Assembly (NCBI GenBank): GCA_030599175.1
Contig: JAUVON010000072.1
Coordinates: forward strand, 1-10,426
Length of the DNA stretch: 10,426 bases
Direction: 5' to 3'
Origin: Desulfobulbaceae bacterium
GTDB lineage: Bacteria > Desulfobacterota > Desulfobulbia > Desulfobulbales > Desulfocapsaceae
Both the position numbers and the translations under genes were made by a program. The notes under the pieces were generated by a model, which worked only from the letters and a program-made list of their open reading frames with translations, was not told the origin of the DNA and did no database searches. Numbering within the stretch: position 1 is the first letter of the stretch; every line of letters begins with the position of its first letter. This document shows positions 6,665-10,426 of the stretch, in pieces.

Positions 6665-8296
6665 TTGACCGGCAAAACTATTTTTTCTCAGGGTATCTCT
6701 CAATTGACCGATCAATCCGACAATAAAAAGACCATTGCCAAATCTGCCGCCGTTGTTTCCATAGCAATAATGTGCAGCAGGCTTCTTGGATTAGTGCGGG
6801 AACAGGTATTTGCAGGATTGTTTGGAGCGGGTTTTGCCTATGATTCTTTTGTTGTTGCCTTCAGAATTCCTAACCTGTTAAGAGACCTTTTTGGCGAAGG
6901 GGCACTCTCGGCAGCTTTTGTCACGGTCTTTTCCGCCTATGACAGCAACAGATCCAAAGAAGAGACATGGCAGCTTGCCTCTAATGTGTTCACATTCATC
7001 GCAATTCTTCTGAGTCTGCTCACATTAGTTGGTATATATCTGGCGGGCCCCATTGTATCACTACTTGCTCCTGATTTCAGCCTTATTCCGGGTAAGGCTG
7101 AGCTTACTGAAAAATTGACCGTGATCATGCTGCCTTTTCTACTCTTTATTTCCCTTTCAGCAGTTGCCATGGGAATCCTTAACACCAAGGGTCGTTTTTT
7201 TGTACCCGCACTGGCGTCAAGTTTTTTTAATCTGGGTTCAGTTATTGGAGGAACAACACTTGCGTTTATTCTTCCCAGATATGGTCAGCCTGCAATTGTT
7301 GGCATGGCTATAGGGACTCTTATTGGCGGGGTTATGCAGCTTGGAATGCAGCTACCATCTCTTTACAGGACAGGCTTCCGCTATAAACCCGTTCTTAATA
7401 TTGCAGATCCGGGACTCAGAAAAATACTCAAGCTGATGCTTCCAGCAACAATTGGACTGTCAGCCACCCAGATCAATATCTTTATCAATACAAGCTTTGC
7501 GGCATCCTGTGCCGAAGGTTCTGTCTCCTGGCTGAATTACGCCTTCAGGCTGGTACAACTGCCGATTGGACTGTTTGGTGTAGCACTTTCTATCGCTATG
7601 CTGCCGCTCCTTGCAAAACAGGCTGCAAAAAAGAATATCCCGGAGATGAGAGACACCATGGGAACTTCACTTACTATGGTGTTGGCACTTACGCTCCCGG
7701 CAACGGCCGGACTGATTATCCTCTCTGAACCGATAATACGGCTTATCTTTGAGCATGGGGCATTTACCCCGGAAGATACACTGGCAACCGCTCAGACATT
7801 ATCACTTTACGCCTTTGGCTTGTTCGCCTATTCGGCCAATAAAGTCCTGGTACCCGGTTTTTACGCAATTGACATGACCAGATACCCGGTGATAGCAAGT
7901 TTTATGGCTATTGGGTTTAATATTGCAATTATCACCATGACTATTGAACCTTTTCAGCACCTTGCAATTGCAATGTCAACTTCATGTACAATGGTGCTGA
8001 ACTTTATCTTCCTTGTTATAGTACTTCATAGAAAACTCGGCGGCTTTTCTCTTAAAAGTCTGTCGGTCGGTGTTTTAAAAATTCTCCTTGCAACTTTTGG
8101 TCTGGCTCTGCTGCTTATGATAAGTCTGCCATTGTTTGAAACTGCACTTGATGGCAACAAATTTTATCAACTGCTGTCTGTCCTGTTCATTATTGGTTCT
8201 GCAACGCTATTTTACGGTCTGTTATTATATCTGTTACGACTCCAGGAATTCACTCTCTTCATAGACAAGTTCAGACAAAAATTTGCAAGGAAATAA
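6665..8296 (+). CDS. murJ: Lipid II flippase MurJ (MVF family)
   Basis: MurJ flips lipid-linked peptidoglycan precursor across the inner membrane. The 543-residue polytopic protein has roughly 14 hydrophobic segments. The N-terminal block SRLLGLVREQVFAGLFGAG (38-56), then DSFVVAFRIPNLLRDLFGEG (60-79), aligns with Escherichia coli MurJ; R39, R45, D60 and R73 correspond to R18, R24, D39 and R52, residues important for flipping. The start is uncertain: the frame opens after a TGA at 6629 and contains no ATG before residue 36. The longest form uses TTG at 6665 with no ribosome binding site. A TTG at 6704 (residue 14), 10 nt after AGGG, fits the E. coli N terminus better. An ATG at 6657 is out of frame. 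It is divergent from the EF-G-like gene across 273 bp. Its 3' end is 6 bp from the convergent phasin-like gene, with no clear terminator between them. Confidence 0.95.
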   Translation: MTGKTIFSQGISQLTDQSDNKKTIAKSAAVVSIAIMCSRLLGLVREQVFAGLFGAGFAYDSFVVAFRIPNLLRDLFGEGALSAAFVTVFSAYDSNRSKEETWQLASNVFTFIAILLSLLTLVGIYLAGPIVSLLAPDFSLIPGKAELTEKLTVIMLPFLLFISLSAVAMGILNTKGRFFVPALASSFFNLGSVIGGTTLAFILPRYGQPAIVGMAIGTLIGGVMQLGMQLPSLYRTGFRYKPVLNIADPGLRKILKLMLPATIGLSATQINIFINTSFAASCAEGSVSWLNYAFRLVQLPIGLFGVALSIAMLPLLAKQAAKKNIPEMRDTMGTSLTMVLALTLPATAGLIILSEPIIRLIFEHGAFTPEDTLATAQTLSLYAFGLFAYSANKVLVPGFYAIDMTRYPVIASFMAIGFNIAIITMTIEPFQHLAIAMSTSCTMVLNFIFLVIVLHRKLGGFSLKSLSVGVLKILLATFGLALLLMISLPLFETALDGNKFYQLLSVLFIIGSATLFYGLLLYLLRLQEFTLFIDKFRQKFARK

Positions 8297-8302
8297 ACTC
8301 CT

Positions 8303-8614
8303 TCATTCATCGTTATCCAAACCCTCAATTTTCTTTTTCAGAGAACTGATTTCCGCCCGTAATTTTTTTATATCTGAAGCTCGGGCAAGTTGCATTTTGC
8401 CAAGTGTGGCTTCAACCATCTCTTCAGTCTGCTTCCTGAACTGTTCCTTGGATTCTTCCGTTTTGTCCAGCATGTCCTTAACAATCTTTTCCCCTTCCTG
8501 CTCAGACAGTTTTCCCCTGTCTACAAACTCCTGCGCAATTTCCTCTATTTTTTCTTTTGTTAGAGCGGCAGCTCCGATCCCTGTAAGCATAGTTTTTTTG
8601 ATCAAATCAATCAT
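8303..8614 (-). CDS. Small phasin-like coiled-coil protein
   Basis: A 103-residue, highly charged, mostly helical protein. It starts with a short amphipathic/hydrophobic stretch (MIDLIKKTMLTGIGAAALTK, 1-20), then a run rich in Lys and Glu, and ends in a predicted coiled coil (DIKKLRAEISSLKKKIEGL, about 81-99). This layout, with the EEIAQEFVDRGKLSEQEGEK segment, fits the small phasin-like/PHA-granule-associated protein superfamily found in many delta-proteobacteria. True phasins coat polyhydroxyalkanoate granules, but no PHA synthesis gene is present here, so the physiological role is open. The ATG at 8614 is well supported by AGGAG with 5 nt spacing. It converges on murJ with a 6-bp gap. No transmembrane helix or signal peptide is evident. 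Confidence 0.72.
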   Translation of the reverse strand: MIDLIKKTMLTGIGAAALTKEKIEEIAQEFVDRGKLSEQEGEKIVKDMLDKTEESKEQFRKQTEEMVEATLGKMQLARASDIKKLRAEISSLKKKIEGLDNDE

Positions 8615-8983
8615 AATGTCTCCTTAAATTTAGTGAAGGTCTGTATACCCTTATCTCCCATGGATAAAATCCTTCGCAGGACGTGGCAGATAGAAGAAAG
8701 CACAATTTTCCAAGATGGCATCCTGTCAACTCTGACATGTTCTTTGAAATGATTTTTAGGCAAGATTTTAAGGAATATTACACGAGATAATAGGATCCAA
8801 CTATATTATTCTTGAATTTTTCTTTGATTTACCCTAGATTTTTCAGGCTTCATATTTATTGGTATACTGATTTGAGTTGATATAGCCAAACTGAAAAAAC
8901 TCCAGATATTAAAAGCCAGAATGGTAAAGATAATCCATGTTATTTTTGATGCCGTCAATATCCACTAACCATTACCCATACAA
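8615..8983. other. 369-bp AT-rich divergent intergenic region
   Basis: The region separates the phasin-like gene (minus) from the ketosynthase gene (plus) and must hold promoters for both. It contains a palindrome TGTCA-ACTC-TGACA (8724-8737), several T-rich runs and the candidate promoter listed separately. A 30-codon ORF at 8660-8752 lacks a ribosome binding site and looks random. I see no RNA gene or repeat copy in it. Confidence 0.6.
8812..8840 (+). promoter_or_regulatory. Candidate promoter upstream of the ketosynthase gene
   Basis: TTGAAT (8812-8817), a 17-bp spacer and TAGATT (8835-8840) match the sigma-70 consensus at 4 of 6 positions in each box. It would give a leader of about 140 nt. 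Other weak pairs exist in this AT-rich stretch, so this is a tentative call. Confidence 0.2.
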
Positions 8984-8989
8984 GTGATC

Positions 8990-10246
8990 ATGCAGAACCG
9001 AAGAATAGTTATCACCGGTGTTGGCCTTGCCGCCCCAAATGCATCAAACCTGAAAGAATACAGAGAAAAATTACTTAATGGTGTAAGTGGAATACAGGAA
9101 ATAGATCTCAGGTATTTCGGTAAAGCTCCTGCAGGCATCTGTACCTTTCCCGAAACAAAATACCGGAAGAAAAAGGAAAACAAGAAAGGCACAAGAGCCG
9201 GCTGCCTTGGGGTTTATTGTGCCAATGAAGCACTTGCAGATGCAAAGCTTGATATAAATCATTATGATATTTCGAAGGTTGGGGTTCTTATCGGCTTAAC
9301 AGAACATGGTACCGTTGAAACTGAAAACGAAGTCTACAACATCAAGCAGTTTGACTATGATGTTAAATACTGGACCCATCACCATAACCCGAGGACTGTC
9401 CTCAACAATCCTGCTGGTGAGATTACCATGAATCTAGGCATCACAGGGCCTCATTATACCATTGGTGCAGCCTGTGCTGCCGGAAATGCATCTCTTATTC
9501 AGGCTGTTCAAATACTCCGACTGGGCGAAGCAGATATGGTCCTGGCAGGAGGAATATCCGAATCGACCGGTTCTTTTGGCATTTTTGCAAGCTTTCAAGC
9601 ACAGGGGGCTCTTGCACACGCTGATGATCCGACAACAGCCAGCCGACCATTTGATGCGGACAGAAATGGTATAGTCATATCAGAAGGCGCATGTGTCTTT
9701 GTTCTCGAATATCTGGAAAATGCTGCTAAAAGAGGTGCTCATATCTATGGTGAAATTGTAGGTTATGCAATGAATTCAGATGCCAGAGACTTTGTTCTTC
9801 CCTATGGAAAACGACAGGCAGAGTGCATGCGACTTGCCCTCGAGAGAGCAGAATTACAACCTGAAGATATTGATCTTATTAACACCCACGCCACCGGTAC
9901 AAAACAGGGGGATACGGAGGAATGCAAAGCCATTCGAGAGGTCTTTGGTGAATCGAAATCCACCTATGTAAATAACACTAAATCCATTATAGGACATGCC
10001 ATGGGAGCAGCCGGGGTCCTTGAACTGGCCGGCAATCTACCCTCGTTTGAAGATAATCTCGTTCATCCGACCATTAATATTAAGAATCTTGACCCTGAGT
10101 GTGAACTTCATAATCTTGTGATTAACAAACCGGTCAAGGTAAATTCAATTACCAGTATCCTCAATAATTCATTTGGTATGGTAGGCATAAATTCAGCGGT
10201 TATTGTAAAGAAAGTATTGGATTATCAGGAAAACCCTCCCCTATAA
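8990..10246 (+). CDS. Beta-ketoacyl-ACP synthase (KAS II/FabF-type, divergent)
   Basis: The enzyme condenses malonyl-ACP with an acyl-ACP by decarboxylative Claisen condensation, extending an acyl or polyketide chain by two carbons in the cytosol. It has 418 residues from the ATG at 8990; a GTG at 8984 would add two (FabF is about 413). Numbered from the GTG, the nucleophile is C164 in GAACAAGNAS, with H302 in THATGT, and K333 and H338 in NTKSIIGH, so the catalytic set is complete. The N-terminal RRIVITGVGLAAPN is typical. The gating loop NSFGMVGIN differs from the usual NSFGFGGTN, so the substrate range may differ from housekeeping FabF. No ribosome binding site is clear for either start. 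An acyl carrier protein gene follows after 123 bp, suggesting a specialised type II fatty acid or polyketide-like cluster. I do not assign the fabF symbol because of the divergence and absent fab neighbours. Confidence 0.93.
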   Translation: MQNRRIVITGVGLAAPNASNLKEYREKLLNGVSGIQEIDLRYFGKAPAGICTFPETKYRKKKENKKGTRAGCLGVYCANEALADAKLDINHYDISKVGVLIGLTEHGTVETENEVYNIKQFDYDVKYWTHHHNPRTVLNNPAGEITMNLGITGPHYTIGAACAAGNASLIQAVQILRLGEADMVLAGGISESTGSFGIFASFQAQGALAHADDPTTASRPFDADRNGIVISEGACVFVLEYLENAAKRGAHIYGEIVGYAMNSDARDFVLPYGKRQAECMRLALERAELQPEDIDLINTHATGTKQGDTEECKAIREVFGESKSTYVNNTKSIIGHAMGAAGVLELAGNLPSFEDNLVHPTINIKNLDPECELHNLVINKPVKVNSITSILNNSFGMVGINSAVIVKKVLDYQENPPL

Positions 10247-10369
10247 AAAATAACTATAAAAAAGAATACCAAGGTATGTTATAAATAAAGGTTTGCGTTA
10301 AACAAACGACATCCTCCTAGAGGAGTTCACATATTTCATTTACCGTATACGTCTAATTCGGAGAGCTAC
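10247..10369 (+). promoter_or_regulatory. Ketosynthase-ACP spacer with three small inverted repeats
   Basis: The 123-bp AT-rich spacer contains ATACC-AA-GGTAT (10266-10277), GTTTG-7 nt-CAAAC (10291-10307) and CTCCT-AG-AGGAG (10314-10325). It may hold RNA hairpins that tune expression of the downstream carrier protein or a second promoter. The AGAGGAG inside the third palindrome is not followed by a usable start codon. The ACP gene's own ribosome site, GGAG at 10360-10363, is 6 nt before its ATG. Confidence 0.3.
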
Positions 10370-10426
10370 ATGACAAGTAACGAAATTAAAGATCTTATAT
10401 TGGAGATCATTGAAGATATTGATGAC
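10370..10426 (+). CDS. Acyl carrier protein, N-terminal fragment (cut by window edge)
   Basis: Nineteen codons are present before the window ends: MTSNEIKDLILEIIEDIDD. The pattern matches helix 1 of an acyl carrier protein: hydrophobic residues spaced I-x-x-L-I-x-x-I-I, acidic C-terminal end. The DSL phosphopantetheine site would lie beyond the edge and cannot be checked. GGAG six nucleotides upstream of the ATG supports the start. Its place directly after a ketosynthase supports a role carrying the growing acyl chain for that enzyme. The alternative, an unrelated small acidic protein, is less likely given the context. Confidence 0.8.
   Translation, partial: MTSNEIKDLILEIIEDIDD

Noticed and set aside
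8283..8627. A 114-codon plus-strand ORF antisense to the phasin-like gene
   Set aside because: It is Ser-rich and overlaps the murJ end; the opposite strand has a strong ribosome site and a family match.
8660..8752. A 30-codon plus-strand ORF in the gap before the ketosynthase
   Set aside because: No ribosome binding site, no recognisable motif, and the length is expected by chance.

Overview
The window is a compact bacterial chromosomal segment of moderate to low G+C content. It carries mostly conserved housekeeping genes on both strands: Mg2+ transport, purine synthesis, molybdenum cofactor synthesis, an elongation-factor-G-like GTPase and the lipid II flippase. The protein flavour (an EF-G-like protein with an altered switch II motif, a small phasin-like protein, a TPR-methyltransferase fusion, a free-standing ketosynthase followed by an acyl carrier protein) and the structured intergenic repeat suggest a Gram-negative Desulfobacterota relative, perhaps Desulfobulbales-like. 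That assignment is inference from family resemblance, not from a marker gene.

Left part (1-2535): the N-terminal 194 codons of an MgtE-type magnesium transporter run off the left edge on the minus strand. Divergent from it is a plus-strand gene for a TPR-repeat protein fused to a class I SAM methyltransferase. A coding-like 27-codon minus-strand ORF lies in the mgtE leader. After the methyltransferase come a 153-bp MITE-like element with terminal inverted repeats and a 66-residue DUF2065 (YjeT-like) membrane protein on the minus strand.

Middle (2536-6664): purM on the plus strand converges with a minus-strand pair, an EF-G-like gene followed by a MogA/MoaB-family gene. Between the convergent genes sits a structured repeat element with a long imperfect hairpin and two copies of a 36-bp end segment. 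The EF-G-like protein keeps the translocation domains but lacks the usual catalytic His in its G3 motif.

Right part (6665-10426): murJ (plus) converges with a small phasin-like gene (minus) with only 6 bp between them. A 369-bp gap then leads to a divergent beta-ketoacyl-ACP synthase with the full Cys-His-His triad but an unusual gating loop. It is followed after 123 bp by the first 19 codons of an acyl carrier protein. This pair looks like the beginning of a dedicated type II acyl-chain-building cluster that continues beyond the window, and it is the most promising lead here. No tRNA, rRNA, CRISPR array or transposase gene was found.
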